The translations under genes were made by a program, and so were the position numbers. The notes beneath the pieces are model-generated. The model ran no database searches. It was not told the origin of the DNA and saw only the letters and a list, made by a program, of their open reading frames with translations. Source: Alphaproteobacteria bacterium (GTDB taxonomy: Bacteria; Pseudomonadota; Alphaproteobacteria; Geminicoccales; Geminicoccaceae). Taken from it: a DNA stretch of 60,082 nucleotides. This document shows, piece by piece, positions 18,115 to 27,267 of this stretch. Positions within the stretch are counted from its first letter, which is position 1. Every line of letters starts with the position of its first letter. Location: assembly GCA_026982705.1 (NCBI GenBank), contig JALSGP010000023.1, positions 1-60,082 on the forward strand, written 5' to 3'.

Positions 18115-18866
18115 AGGGTGCGCGTGCGCTCCGGCCGCGCGCCCATCTCGTGGCGCAGCGGCAGCCGGGCGAGGCGCGCGCCGTCCACCAGCGCCACCTT
18201 GCGGTCGGCGCGCTGCGCCTCCGCCCGCGCTCGAGGCGTGAAGACGGCGGTGGTGACGAAGGCCCCCGCGCTCGCCTGGTGGGCGGCGGGACCGTGAGAA
18301 ACTCGCGCATCCCGGCCGAGCCGACGTTCTGACCGGTGGTGTCGCGCCTGAGCTGGCAGAGACCCGGTCGCGGCCGAGGGCGTCCTCGGCGATCTCCACG
18401 TCCACGCCGCCGTCGCCGCGCCGCCGACATGGATGTGCTCGCCGCGGGCCCCGTGACCCATCGCCGTCATCGGCCGCGGGACGAGGCCCGCGACGGCGCC
18501 GGGCGAGAGACGCCGGAGGCGGTCGAGGAGCGTCGTCGCGCGTTCCGTCCCGAGCTCGGCGAGGGCGCGGTCGACGCGTTCCGTGGGCGGCGCCGACTCC
18601 CGCGCCGCCGGATCGCCGTCCTGTGCCGGAGCTCCCGCATCGGCCGCTTCCGAAGGTGCATTTTCCCGCTCTCACCCGCCGGCGAGCGAGGCCCGGAAGA
18701 CGGGATGGCGCGCGGCGAGGACGGACCGCGACAGGGCCGCCGGGGCCAGGACCCGCGGCCGTCGCCCCTCCGCGAGCTCACGGCGACGGCACGGCCCCCG
18801 CTCGCCCACCGTGCGCAGGACCGGCAGCACGAGCTCTTCCCGGGTCGGCAGCGCCGTCGTCCGCAA
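18069..18866 (-). pseudogene. mrr-type restriction endonuclease, broken by several frameshifts
   Basis: Fragments of one Mrr protein lie in order but in different frames. The N-terminal winged-helix domain (TREELVLPVLRTVGERG, RHPVFRASLA) is at 18866-18672. A helical linker (ERVDRALAELGTERATTLLD, then MTAMGHGARGEHIHVGG) follows at about 18580-18420. The nuclease core GDGGVDVEIAEDALGRDRV is at 18417-18361. A degraded QxK region (CQLRRDTTGQNVGSAG) is at about 18357-18305. The C-terminal half (HQASAGAFVTTAVFTPRARA to the stop) spans about 18290-18069. At least three frame changes are needed. The catalytic QAK is now QLR, so it is dead even if the frames were restored. In the family it cuts modified DNA. 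The 3' end overlaps pqiC. Confidence 0.8.
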
Positions 18867-18878
18867 GCTCCGACGTCC

Positions 18879-19814
18879 CTAGTCCAGTCGCGCCAGTCGC
18901 GCGCACAGGAGATCGAAGAAGCCGTCCGCGTCCGCCTCCAGCATCACCTCGGCGTTGGCGGGGCGGCCGGTGACCCCGTGCAGGTCCACGTAGGTGCGCC
19001 CCAGTCCCAGCGCGCTCTCGCACTCCACCTCCACCCGGCAGGAACGACCGCGGAAGAGCTCGGAACGCAGCAGCCAGGCCACGGTGCAGGGATCGTGGAG
19101 CGGCCCGTCGGCGGCACCGCCGGTGCGACCACGGGTGCGGTAGAAGGCGAGCATGCCGGCCACCGCCCGGGCCGCGCGGGTGCCCACGGCGCGGATGCGG
19201 GCGAGGCGCGCTTCCGTCACCAGCACCCGGTGGGTGACGTCGAGGGGGAACATCGTCACCGGCACCCCCGCCTCGAACACCATGCGGGCGGCGTGGGGAT
19301 CCACGTACATGTTGAACTCCGCCGCCGGCGTCACATTGCCGGGCCCCACCGCACCTCCCATCAGCACGATGCCCTCGAGGCGCCGGGCGAGCTCCGGGTG
19401 GAGGGCCAGCGCCAACGCCACGTTGGTGAGGGGGCCCGTCGCCACCAGCGTCGGCCGTACCGCCGTCGGATCCAGCAGATGGCGGGCGATGGCCAGCGCC
19501 GCGTGCGCCGGCTCGGGACGACGCCGCGCCGGCGGCAGCTCCGCCCCGTCGATGCCGCTTTCGCCGTGCACGTGTTCGGCGGTGACCAGCGGCCGCAGCA
19601 GCGGCCGGGCGGCCCCGGCGTGGACCGGCACCCGTGCCCCCGCGAGTTCCACGAGCCGCAGCGCGTTGTCGACGGTGCGCACCAGCGGGACATTGCCGGC
19701 GACGGTGGTGACGGCGCGCACCTCCAGCTCCTCCGGCGAGGCCAGGGCCAGCAGGATGGCGACGGCGTCGTCCTGGCCGGGATCGCAGTCGAGGACGATG
19801 GTGCGGCGGGACAC
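18879..19814 (-). CDS. iunH: Inosine-uridine type nucleoside hydrolase
   Basis: 311 residues. The family metal-binding motif DCDPGQDDA is at residue 9. GPLTNVALALALHPEL, the loop VLMGGAVGPGNVTPAAEFN and the catalytic HDPC follow. It hydrolyses the N-glycosidic bond of ribonucleosides to base plus ribose for salvage. It stands alone, 65 bases from the small upstream ORF and 12 bases before the mrr remnant on the same strand. Base preference is not predictable. Confidence 0.9.
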   Translation of the reverse strand: MSRRTIVLDCDPGQDDAVAILLALASPEELEVRAVTTVAGNVPLVRTVDNALRLVELAGARVPVHAGAARPLLRPLVTAEHVHGESGIDGAELPPARRRPEPAHAALAIARHLLDPTAVRPTLVATGPLTNVALALALHPELARRLEGIVLMGGAVGPGNVTPAAEFNMYVDPHAARMVFEAGVPVTMFPLDVTHRVLVTEARLARIRAVGTRAARAVAGMLAFYRTRGRTGGAADGPLHDPCTVAWLLRSELFRGRSCRVEVECESALGLGRTYVDLHGVTGRPANAEVMLEADADGFFDLLCARLARLD

Positions 19815-19866
19815 GGGCGGCGCTCCCGGGACGGTCTCCCCGCCTCCTTCTCCCGTCGCCGACCGC

Positions 19867-19989
19867 TCATGGCAAGAGGCGCGATCCCGCCTCCGCCAGC
19901 ATCCGCCAGTCCGGCCCGGTCCCCGTCTTCGCCAGCAACAGCAGGGCGAGCTGCGCCAGCACCAGCACCCGCGCCCACAGGGCCCACAT
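19867..19989 (-). CDS. Possible 40-residue single-span membrane peptide
   Basis: Short ORF beginning MWALWARVLVLAQLALLLLA, which is one clear transmembrane helix, then a short polar tail ending SRLLP. A good ribosome site (GGAG, 7 bases from ATG) precedes it on the minus strand, and it lies upstream of the nucleoside hydrolase in the same direction. No family is recognised. The hydrophobic run and ribosome site support translation, but the length makes chance possible. Confidence 0.4.
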   Translation of the reverse strand: MWALWARVLVLAQLALLLLAKTGTGPDWRMLAEAGSRLLP

Positions 19990-20064
19990 GCCGTCGCTCC
20001 GTGGCTTCGGCACGATACTGGCGGAAAGGGGTTGAGATCCGGTGAATCCGGGGGGCGGCTTCGC

Positions 20065-20093
20065 TTGAAGCGGCCCGGGCCGGCGACTAGTGT
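20065..20093 (+). promoter_or_regulatory. sigma-70 type promoter of tRNA-Val
   Basis: TTGAAG, 17-base spacer, TAGTGT, ending 11 bases before the tRNA 5' end. The same TTGnnn-N17 layout is found before the other three tRNA genes in the window. Confidence 0.55.
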
Positions 20094-20104
20094 TGCTCCG
20101 GCCT

Positions 20105-20179
20105 GCGGGCGTAGCTCAGAGGGAGAGCACGGCGCTTACACCGCCGCGGTCGGAGGTTCGAGTCCTCCCGCCCGCACCA
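20105..20179 (+). tRNA. tRNA-Val (anticodon TAC)
   Basis: A complete cloverleaf: acceptor GCGGGCG paired with CGCCCGC, D-arm GCTC..GAGC, anticodon stem CGGCG/CGCCG with loop CTTACAC (anticodon TAC), T-arm GGAGG-TTCGAGT-CCTCC, discriminator A and encoded CCA. A short GCCCG/CGGGC hairpin follows at 20180-20195 and may end transcription. Confidence 0.95.
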
Positions 20180-20244
20180 GCCCGGGCCGTCGGGCGCGCC
20201 AGCCTGCGGTGTCGCGTCGTGGCGCGAACAGGGGGAGAGCAGTC

Positions 20245-21726
20245 ATGGCCACCGCGCTCCAGGACATCCGTCACCGGCTCCGCGATCCCTCGCTCTTCCG
20301 CGAGCAGTGCTATGTGGACGGCACATGGGTGGAGGCGGCCGACGGTGCCCGCACCACCGTCGTCGATCCCGCCACCGGCGAGGTCCTGGGCAGCGTGCCG
20401 GCGATGGGCCGCGAGGACGTGCGCCGGGCCATCGACGCCGCCCATCGCGCCTTCCGCGACTGGCGGGCGCGCACCGGCAAGGAGCGGGCGGCGCTGCTGC
20501 GGCGCTGGTACGAGCTGGTGATGGAGAACGCCGACGACCTCGCCTACATCATGACCCGCGAGCAGGGCAAGCCGCTGGCCGAGGCCCGCGGCGAGATCGT
20601 CTACGGCGCCGCCTTCATCGAGTGGTTCGCCGAGGAGGCCAAGCGCGTCTACGGCGACGTCGTCCCCACCCCCCAGCGCGGCCGCCGCATCCTCGTCCTC
20701 AAGCAGCCGGTGGGTGTCGCCGCCGCCATCACCCCGTGGAACTTCCCCAACGCCATGATCACCCGCAAGTGCGCGCCGGGGCTGGCGGTGGGCTGCACCA
20801 TCGTCGCCCGGCCGGCCAGCGCCACCCCCTTCTCGGCGCTGGCGCTGGCGGTGCTGGCGGAGCGCGCCGGCCTGCCGCCGGGCGTGTTCAACGTGGTCAC
20901 CGGTCCCGCCGGCCCCATCGGCGACGAGCTGTGCGAGAACGAGAAGGTCCGCAAGCTCTCCTTCACCGGCTCCACCGAGGTGGGCAAGCTGCTGCTGAAG
21001 AAGTGCGCCGACACCGTCAAGCGGGTGTCCATGGAGCTCGGCGGCCACGCGCCCTTCATCGTCTTCGACGACGCCGATCTGGACGCGGCGGTGCAGGGGG
21101 CGCTGGCCTGCAAGTTCCGCAACGCCGGCCAGACCTGCGTGTGCGCCAACCGCATCTACGTCCAGGCCGGCGTCTTCGACGCCTTCGCCGAGAAGTTCGC
21201 GGCGGCGGTGGCGCGCCTGAAGGTGGGTGCGGGCACCGAGCCCGACGTCCAGATCGGCCCCCTCATCGACGAACGGGCGCTGGAGAAGGTGGAGGCCCAC
21301 GTGCGCGACGCCGTGGAGAAGGGCGCGCGGGTGATCACCGGCGGCCGCCGTCATCCCCGCGGCGGGCTCTTCTACGAGCCGACGGTGGTGGGCCCGTGCA
21401 CCCGCGAGATGCGCATCACCACCGAGGAGACCTTCGGCCCCGTCGCCCCCCTCTACCGCTTCGAGACGGAGGAGGAGGCGGTGGCGCTGGCCAACGACAG
21501 CCCTTACGGTCTCGCCGGCTATTTCTACGCCCGCGACCTCGGCCGGGTGATGCGGGTGGCGGAGGCGCTGGAGGTGGGGATCGTCGGCGTGAACACCGGC
21601 ATCATCTCCACCGAGGTGGCGCCCTTCGGCGGCGTCAAGCAGAGCGGGCTCGGCCGCGAGGGATCGAAGTACGGCATCGACGAATATCTGGAGATCAAGT
21701 ACGTGGCCCTCGACGGGATCGAGTGA
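20245..21726 (+). CDS. gabD: NAD(P)-dependent succinate-semialdehyde dehydrogenase
   Basis: 493-residue aldehyde dehydrogenase. The catalytic Cys is in FRNAGQTCVCANRIYVQ, the general-base Glu in MELGGHAPFIVF, and the cofactor loop is FTGSTEVGK. TPWNFPNAMITRKCAPGLA and the C-terminal GREGSKYGIDEYLEIKY are typical of GabD, which oxidises succinic semialdehyde to succinate. Odd point: the cofactor-binding KPA of the family reads ARPAS here (Lys to Arg). ATG 20245 follows GGGGGAG. The gor start lies 1 base past its stop. Confidence 0.88.
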   Translation: MATALQDIRHRLRDPSLFREQCYVDGTWVEAADGARTTVVDPATGEVLGSVPAMGREDVRRAIDAAHRAFRDWRARTGKERAALLRRWYELVMENADDLAYIMTREQGKPLAEARGEIVYGAAFIEWFAEEAKRVYGDVVPTPQRGRRILVLKQPVGVAAAITPWNFPNAMITRKCAPGLAVGCTIVARPASATPFSALALAVLAERAGLPPGVFNVVTGPAGPIGDELCENEKVRKLSFTGSTEVGKLLLKKCADTVKRVSMELGGHAPFIVFDDADLDAAVQGALACKFRNAGQTCVCANRIYVQAGVFDAFAEKFAAAVARLKVGAGTEPDVQIGPLIDERALEKVEAHVRDAVEKGARVITGGRRHPRGGLFYEPTVVGPCTREMRITTEETFGPVAPLYRFETEEEAVALANDSPYGLAGYFYARDLGRVMRVAEALEVGIVGVNTGIISTEVAPFGGVKQSGLGREGSKYGIDEYLEIKYVALDGIE

Positions 21727-21727
21727 G

Positions 21728-23119
21728 GTGGCGCACTTCGACCTGTTCGTGATCGGCGGCGGGTCCGGCGGCATCGCCTGTGCCCGCCGCGCCGCGTCCT
21801 ACGGGGCGCGGGTGGCGCTGGCCGAGGCCGGCCGGCTCGGCGGCACCTGCGTGATCCGCGGCTGCGTGCCCAAGAAGCTCATGAGCTACGCCGCCCGCTT
21901 CGCCGACCGCATGACGGCGCTGCCCGCCTACGGCTTCGACCTCGCGCCGCCGCCCCTCGACTTCCGGCGGCTTCTGGAGAACCGCAACCGCGAGGTGGCG
22001 CGGCTCGAGGGCGTCTATCTCTCGCTGCTGGAGAACGCGGGGGTGCGGCTGCTGCGGGCCCGCGCCCGCCTCGACTCCGACGGCCGTCCGCCCCACGGCG
22101 TGGTGGTGGACGGGGAACGCCACACCGCCGACCGGGTGGTGGTGGCGGTGGGCGCCCGGCCCGTGCTGCCCGACATCCCGGGCATGGAACACGCCGTCAC
22201 CTCCGACGTCCTGCTGGAGGAGGTCTACGACCTGCCGCCGCGGCTGGTGGTGATCGGCGCCGGCTACATCGGCGTCGAGCTCGCCAGCATCCTCCGCGCG
22301 CTGGGCAGCCGCGTGTGGCTGGTGATGCGGCGCGAGCTGCCGCTCAGGGGCTTCGACGAGGAGCTGCGCCTCGCCGTCGCCGAGGGACTGGTGGAGCTCG
22401 GCGTCGAACTGGTGCCGGAGGCGCGCGTGATGCGCATCCAGCGGAGCGGCGATCTCCGGCTCGTGGAGACCGACCGCGGCATCCTCGAGGCGGAGATGGT
22501 GCTGGTGGCCGCCGGACGTCGGCCCGTGCCCAACACCCGCGGCCTCGGCCTCGAGGAGGCGGGCGTGCGCCTCACCCTCGACGGCGTGGTGCGGGTGGAT
22601 GTCGGCTACGAGACCAACGTGCCCGGCATCCACGCCATCGGCGACTGCGCCGATCACGCCGGCCACGGTCTCGACGCCCACCAGCACGACCTCACGCCGG
22701 TGGCCATCGCCGAGGGGCGGGCGCTGGCGGAGCGCTTCTTCCACGACAATCCGGAAGTGGTGAACTACGAGACCGTCCCCACCGCCGTCTTCGCCATCCC
22801 CGAGGCGGCGGCGGTGGGGCTCACCGAGGAACGGGCCCGCGCCCTGGGCCATCGGCTGCGCCTTTACCGCACCCGATTCCGTCCCATGCTCTATACGCTG
22901 CCGCAGATGGAGCGCCGCACGACCATGAAGCTGGTGGTGGACGCCGACAGCGACCGGGTGCTGGGCTGCCACCTGGTGGGGGACGACGCCGCCGAGATCG
23001 TCCAGGGGGTGGCCATCGCCCTCACCGCCGGCGCCACCAAGCGGCAGTTCGACGAGACGGTGGGCCTCCATCCCACCGCCGCCGAGGAACTCGTGACCCT
23101 CTACCGACCCACCCGATAG
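21728..23119 (+). CDS. gor: Glutathione-disulfide reductase
   Basis: 463-residue FAD-dependent disulfide reductase. FAD loop [13 protein letters not shown], redox-active disulfide [14 protein letters not shown], second dinucleotide loop [13 protein letters not shown] followed by [15 protein letters not shown] (basic residues that select NADPH), and C-terminal [14 protein letters not shown] with the His-Glu pair. Reduces GSSG with NADPH. GTG start one base after gabD. The NADPH need links it to the transhydrogenase genes downstream on the same strand. Confidence 0.93.
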   Translation: MAHFDLFVIGGGSGGIACARRAASYGARVALAEAGRLGGTCVIRGCVPKKLMSYAARFADRMTALPAYGFDLAPPPLDFRRLLENRNREVARLEGVYLSLLENAGVRLLRARARLDSDGRPPHGVVVDGERHTADRVVVAVGARPVLPDIPGMEHAVTSDVLLEEVYDLPPRLVVIGAGYIGVELASILRALGSRVWLVMRRELPLRGFDEELRLAVAEGLVELGVELVPEARVMRIQRSGDLRLVETDRGILEAEMVLVAAGRRPVPNTRGLGLEEAGVRLTLDGVVRVDVGYETNVPGIHAIGDCADHAGHGLDAHQHDLTPVAIAEGRALAERFFHDNPEVVNYETVPTAVFAIPEAAAVGLTEERARALGHRLRLYRTRFRPMLYTLPQMERRTTMKLVVDADSDRVLGCHLVGDDAAEIVQGVAIALTAGATKRQFDETVGLHPTAAEELVTLYRPTR

Positions 23120-23130
23120 CGAGACCCGCC

Positions 23131-24513
23131 ATGGCCACGACCCGCGCGCGCGACTGGCGGCCGGACAGCTGGCGACGCAAGCCGGCCCGGCAGATGCCCG
23201 AGTACGACGATCCCGGGCGGCTGCGCGAGGTGGAGCGGCGGCTCTCCGGCTTTCCACCGCTGGTGTTCGCCGGGGAGTGCCGGGAGCTCGAGCGGCGGCT
23301 CGCGGAGGTGGCGGCGGGTCGCGCCTTCCTGCTGCAGGGCGGCGACTGCGCCGAGGCCTTCGCCCAGTTCGACGCCAACAAGATCCGCGACACTCTGCGG
23401 GTGCTGCTGCAGATGGCGGTGGTGCTCACCTACGGCGCCGGCATGCCGGTGGTGAAGGTGGGGCGCATGGCCGGCCAGTTCGCCAAGCCTCGCAGCCAGC
23501 CCACCGAGGTGCGGGACGGCCGCGAACTGCCCGCCTATCGCGGCGACATCGTCAACGACATCTCCTTCGACGCCGCGGCGCGCCGGCCCGATCCGGAACG
23601 CATGATCCAGGCGTACATGCAGGCGGCCGCCACCCTCAATCTGCTGCGCGCTTTCACCGAGGGCGGCTACGCCTCCCTCACCCGCGTCCACCAGTGGAAC
23701 CTGGGCTTCGTGGAGCGCTCGCCGCAGGGCGCCCGCTATCGGGATCTCGCCGACCGCATCGGCGAGGCCCTCGCCTTCATGCACGCCTGCGGCATCACCG
23801 ATCTCAACACGCCGGCCGTCCGCCGCACCACCTTCTACACCTCCCACGAGTGCCTGCTGCTCCCCTTCGAGGAGGCCTTCGTGCGGGTCGATTCCACCAC
23901 CGGCCTCTGGTACGACACCTCGGCCCACTTCCTGTGGATCGGCGACCGCACCCGCCAGCTCGACGGGGCCCACGTGGAGTTCTGCCGCGGCATCGAGAAT
24001 CCCATCGGCATCAAGGCCGGACCGAGCATGACCCCGGACGAGCTGCTCAGGCTCCTGGACGTGCTGGATCCCGACAACCGACCCGGCCGCATCACCGTCA
24101 TCACCCGCCTCGGCGCCGACCGGGTGGGCGAGCTGCTGCCGCCCCTGATCCGGGCGGTGCGGCGCGAGGGTCGGGTGGTGGTATGGTCGTGCGATCCCAT
24201 GCACGGCAACACCGTGCGGACGGCGGGCGGCCTCAAGACCCGGCCCTTCGAGCGGGTGCTGCAGGAGGTGCGGACCTTCTTCGAGGTCCACCGGGCCGAG
24301 GGGACCCATGCCGGCGGCATCCATCTGGAGATGACCGGCGAGGACGTCACCGAGTGTCTCGGCGGTGCCCAGGCCATCTCCGAATCGGATCTCGCCGACC
24401 GCTACCACACCCACTGCGATCCCCGCCTCAACGCCCAGCAGAGCCTGGAGCTGGCCTTCCTGATGGCGGAGGCCCTCAAGGCCGAACGGGCGGCGCTGCG
24501 CCGAGCCTCCTGA
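23131..24513 (+). CDS. aroG: Class II 3-deoxy-7-phosphoheptulonate (DAHP) synthase
   Basis: 460 residues, the size of plant/bacterial type II DAHP synthases. It condenses PEP and erythrose 4-phosphate at the start of the shikimate pathway. Characteristic stretches are [15 protein letters not shown] near residue 65, [38 protein letters not shown] and [21 protein letters not shown] 23131 comes 11 bases after gor. Its symbol in alphaproteobacteria varies (aroG, aroF or aroA-II). Confidence 0.93.
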   Translation: MATTRARDWRPDSWRRKPARQMPEYDDPGRLREVERRLSGFPPLVFAGECRELERRLAEVAAGRAFLLQGGDCAEAFAQFDANKIRDTLRVLLQMAVVLTYGAGMPVVKVGRMAGQFAKPRSQPTEVRDGRELPAYRGDIVNDISFDAAARRPDPERMIQAYMQAAATLNLLRAFTEGGYASLTRVHQWNLGFVERSPQGARYRDLADRIGEALAFMHACGITDLNTPAVRRTTFYTSHECLLLPFEEAFVRVDSTTGLWYDTSAHFLWIGDRTRQLDGAHVEFCRGIENPIGIKAGPSMTPDELLRLLDVLDPDNRPGRITVITRLGADRVGELLPPLIRAVRREGRVVVWSCDPMHGNTVRTAGGLKTRPFERVLQEVRTFFEVHRAEGTHAGGIHLEMTGEDVTECLGGAQAISESDLADRYHTHCDPRLNAQQSLELAFLMAEALKAERAALRRAS

Positions 24514-24524
24514 CGGATCCGACC

Positions 24525-25736
24525 ATGGACGCCTTCACGCCCCACCTCTTCCCGCCGGAAGAGCTGGTGTCGCGCTTCACCGACAAGTACTTCCACCGGA
24601 CCCGCGCCATCGTCGAGCGCTTCGGCGACTGCCGGGTGACCTACGCCTTCTTCATGCGGCGGCCGGTGATCTCGGCCCCGCGCCTCGCCCTCGACTGGCT
24701 GGCGCGGATCGCCCGGGCGCGGCGGCTCGAGATCGAGGTGGAGCTGCTCTATCCCGAGGGCGAATGGGTGGGCGCGGGCGAGCCCATCTTCTACCTCACC
24801 GGCCCCTTCGCCGGCCTCGTGGACCTGGAGACCATCCTCCTCCAGAAGCTGGGGCCGGCCTGCGTCGCCGCCTTCAACGCCTACACCATGTGCACGGATC
24901 TCCCGCGCACCGCCTTCCTCGCCATGGACGCCCGCCACTGTGCCGGGGCGGAGATGGCGGAGCTCATGGCCTATGCGGCGAGCGTCGGCTCCGCCCGGGC
25001 GCGGCGCGAGAGCGGAGCGGTGGGCTTCGTGGGCAACGCCAACGACGCCACCGCCCACTATTTCGGCCGCGAGCGCGGCCTCGGCACCATGCCCCACGCG
25101 CTGGTGGGCTACGCCGGGAGCACCGTGCGGGCGGCGGAGATGTTCCACGAGACCTTCCCGGACGAACCGCTCTACGTGCTGGTGGACTATTTCGGCCGCG
25201 AGATCACCGACGCGCTGGCGGTGTGCGAACGCTTCCCCGACCTCGCCCGCACGGGTCGGCTCGGCGTGCGGCTGGACACCCACGGCGGCCGCTTCGTGGA
25301 GGGGCTGGACGTGGCCCGCTCCTACGAGGTGCTGGAACGCCACGCCCCCGAGGCCATCCGCACCTACCGCACCGAGGAGGAACTGCGCTGGCTCACCGGC
25401 ACCGGCGTGACGGCGGCGGCCCTGTTCTGGATGCGGGAGCATCTCGACCGGGCCGGCTTTCCGGAGGTCCGGATCATCGCGAGCTCCGGCTTCTCGCCGC
25501 GCAAATGCAAGCTCATGGCCAGCGTCGGTGCGCCCGTCGACATCGTCGGCACCGGCAGCTATCTGCCCGAGCGCTGGAGCGAGACCTACGCCACCGCCGA
25601 CGTGGTGGCCTACGACGGCGAACGGCGGGTCAAGGTGGGACGCGAGTTCCTCTTCCCGGAACACGCCCGGGCGCGGCGAGCGACGGTGCGGGCGCGCGCC
25701 GGCGACGGCGTCGGCACCGGCACCCCGTCGCATTGA
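24525..25736 (+). CDS. pncB: Nicotinate phosphoribosyltransferase
   Basis: 403 residues of the NAPRTase/NAMPT fold. Visible: FMRRPVISAP and GEPIFYLTGPFAGLVDLETILLQKL near residue 100, then FGRERGLGTMPHAL, LVDYFGREITDAL, RLDTHGGRF and ASSGFSPRKC. It makes nicotinate mononucleotide from nicotinate and PRPP in the Preiss-Handler NAD salvage route. It lies between DAHP synthase and the transhydrogenase genes, fitting a nicotinamide-cofactor theme. The start is 11 bases after the aroG stop. Confidence 0.87.
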   Translation: MDAFTPHLFPPEELVSRFTDKYFHRTRAIVERFGDCRVTYAFFMRRPVISAPRLALDWLARIARARRLEIEVELLYPEGEWVGAGEPIFYLTGPFAGLVDLETILLQKLGPACVAAFNAYTMCTDLPRTAFLAMDARHCAGAEMAELMAYAASVGSARARRESGAVGFVGNANDATAHYFGRERGLGTMPHALVGYAGSTVRAAEMFHETFPDEPLYVLVDYFGREITDALAVCERFPDLARTGRLGVRLDTHGGRFVEGLDVARSYEVLERHAPEAIRTYRTEEELRWLTGTGVTAAALFWMREHLDRAGFPEVRIIASSGFSPRKCKLMASVGAPVDIVGTGSYLPERWSETYATADVVAYDGERRVKVGREFLFPEHARARRATVRARAGDGVGTGTPSH

Positions 25737-25821
25737 AGGACCGATCGGAATCCTCTAATGAAGCGCGGCCGTGCCGGGGCCGCCCCGGGCGTCCGTCGCC
25801 ATCGGAGGAGAAGGCGGGACC

Positions 25822-26943
25822 ATGATCATCGGTGTGCCCAAGGAGCGCCGCGAGGCCGAAGCGCGGGTCGCGGCCACGCCCGATACCGTGCAGCGCTACG
25901 TGAAGGAGGGGCACCGGGTGCTGGTGGAGCGCGGTGCCGGCGTCGGCGCCGCCATCCCCGACGCCGAGTTCGAGGCCGCCGGCGCCCGGCTGGTGGACGG
26001 CGGCGAGGCCCTCTACGGCGAGGCGGAGGTGGTGCTCAAGGTCCAGCGCCCGGTCGAGGAGGAGTTGGCGTGGCTGCGCGAGGGCCAGCTGCTCGTGGGC
26101 ATGCTGGATCCCCACATGCACCGCGAGCAGCTGGAGGCCTACGTGGCCCGCCGGGTGACCGCCTTCGCCCTGGAGCTGCTGCCGCGCACGACCCGCGCCC
26201 AGGCCATGGACGTCCTCTCCAGTCAGGCCAATGTGGCCGGCTATCGGGCCATGCTGGAGGCCATGACCGCCTACAGGCGGGTGGTGCCGATGATGATGAC
26301 CGCGGCCGGCACCATCGCCGCCGCCAAGGTGTTCGTCGTCGGTGCCGGCGTGGCGGGGTTGCAGGCCATCGCCACCGCCCGCCGCATGGGGGCGGTGGTG
26401 ACCGCCACCGACGTGCGGCCGGCGGCGAAGCAGGAGATCGAGTCGCTGGGCGCCCGCTTCGTGGGGTTCATCCCGGAGGATGCCGCCACCGCCGGCGGCT
26501 ACGCCCGTCCCCTCACGCCCGAGGAGCAGCGGAAGCAGCGCGAGATCCTCGCCGACCACATCCGCGGCCAGGACATCGTCGTCACCACCGCCCAGGTGCC
26601 GGGGCGCCGGGCGCCGCGCATCGTCACCGCCGAGATGGTGCGCGGCATGAGGCCGGGGGCGGTGATCCTCGACATGGCGGTGGAGACGGGCGGCAACGTG
26701 GAGGGCAGCCGTCCCGGCGAGACGGTGGAGGTGGAGGGGGTCACCATCCTCGGCCCCCGCAATCTGCCGTCGCGGGTGGCGCCGACGGCGAGCCGCCTCT
26801 ACGCCCGCAACCTCTACAATTTCCTCCAGCTGGTGGTGAAGAGGGACGCCGAGGCGGTCTCGATCGACACCGCCGACGAACTCGTCGCCGCCACGCTGCT
26901 GACCCGCGACGGCGCCGTCGTGCACGAGAACTTCAAGAGCTGA
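25822..26943 (+). CDS. pntAA: NAD(P) transhydrogenase subunit alpha part 1 (domain I)
   Basis: A 373-residue soluble NAD(H)-binding subunit of the membrane transhydrogenase. It starts [20 protein letters not shown], with the dinucleotide fold [24 protein letters not shown] and later [14 protein letters not shown]. The enzyme uses the proton gradient to make NADPH from NADH. ATG 25822 follows a GGAGGAG stretch. A separate PntAA of this size, with PntAB encoded next, is the alphaproteobacterial arrangement. Confidence 0.95.
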   Translation: MIIGVPKERREAEARVAATPDTVQRYVKEGHRVLVERGAGVGAAIPDAEFEAAGARLVDGGEALYGEAEVVLKVQRPVEEELAWLREGQLLVGMLDPHMHREQLEAYVARRVTAFALELLPRTTRAQAMDVLSSQANVAGYRAMLEAMTAYRRVVPMMMTAAGTIAAAKVFVVGAGVAGLQAIATARRMGAVVTATDVRPAAKQEIESLGARFVGFIPEDAATAGGYARPLTPEEQRKQREILADHIRGQDIVVTTAQVPGRRAPRIVTAEMVRGMRPGAVILDMAVETGGNVEGSRPGETVEVEGVTILGPRNLPSRVAPTASRLYARNLYNFLQLVVKRDAEAVSIDTADELVAATLLTRDGAVVHENFKS

Positions 26944-26960
26944 GCCGCGGAGCAGGAACG

Positions 26961-27254
26961 ATGGAAGCGGTCGATCCCGGCATCGTCAATCTCATCGTCT
27001 TCGTCCTGGCCATCTTCGTGGGGTATTACGTGGTGTGGTCGGTGACGCCGGCCCTCCACACGCCGCTCATGTCCGTCACCAACGCCATCTCCAGCGTCAT
27101 CATCGTGGGCGGCCTCATCGCCACCGGCGCCGGCTCCGGTTCGGCCCTCGCCACCCTCTTCGGGCTGCTCGCGGTGATCCTCGCCAGCGTCAACATCTTC
27201 GGCGGCTTCCGGGTGACCGCCCGCATGCTCGCCATGTTCCGCAAGCGCAGTTGA
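26961..27254 (+). CDS. pntAB: NAD(P) transhydrogenase subunit alpha part 2 (membrane)
   Basis: A 97-residue membrane protein with three hydrophobic helices ([49 protein letters not shown]) and the family C-terminus [17 protein letters not shown]. It forms part of the proton channel domain II. 17 bases separate it from pntAA and 13 from pntB. Confidence 0.94.
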   Translation: MEAVDPGIVNLIVFVLAIFVGYYVVWSVTPALHTPLMSVTNAISSVIIVGGLIATGAGSGSALATLFGLLAVILASVNIFGGFRVTARMLAMFRKRS

Positions 27255-27267
27255 GGGAGAGCACGCC

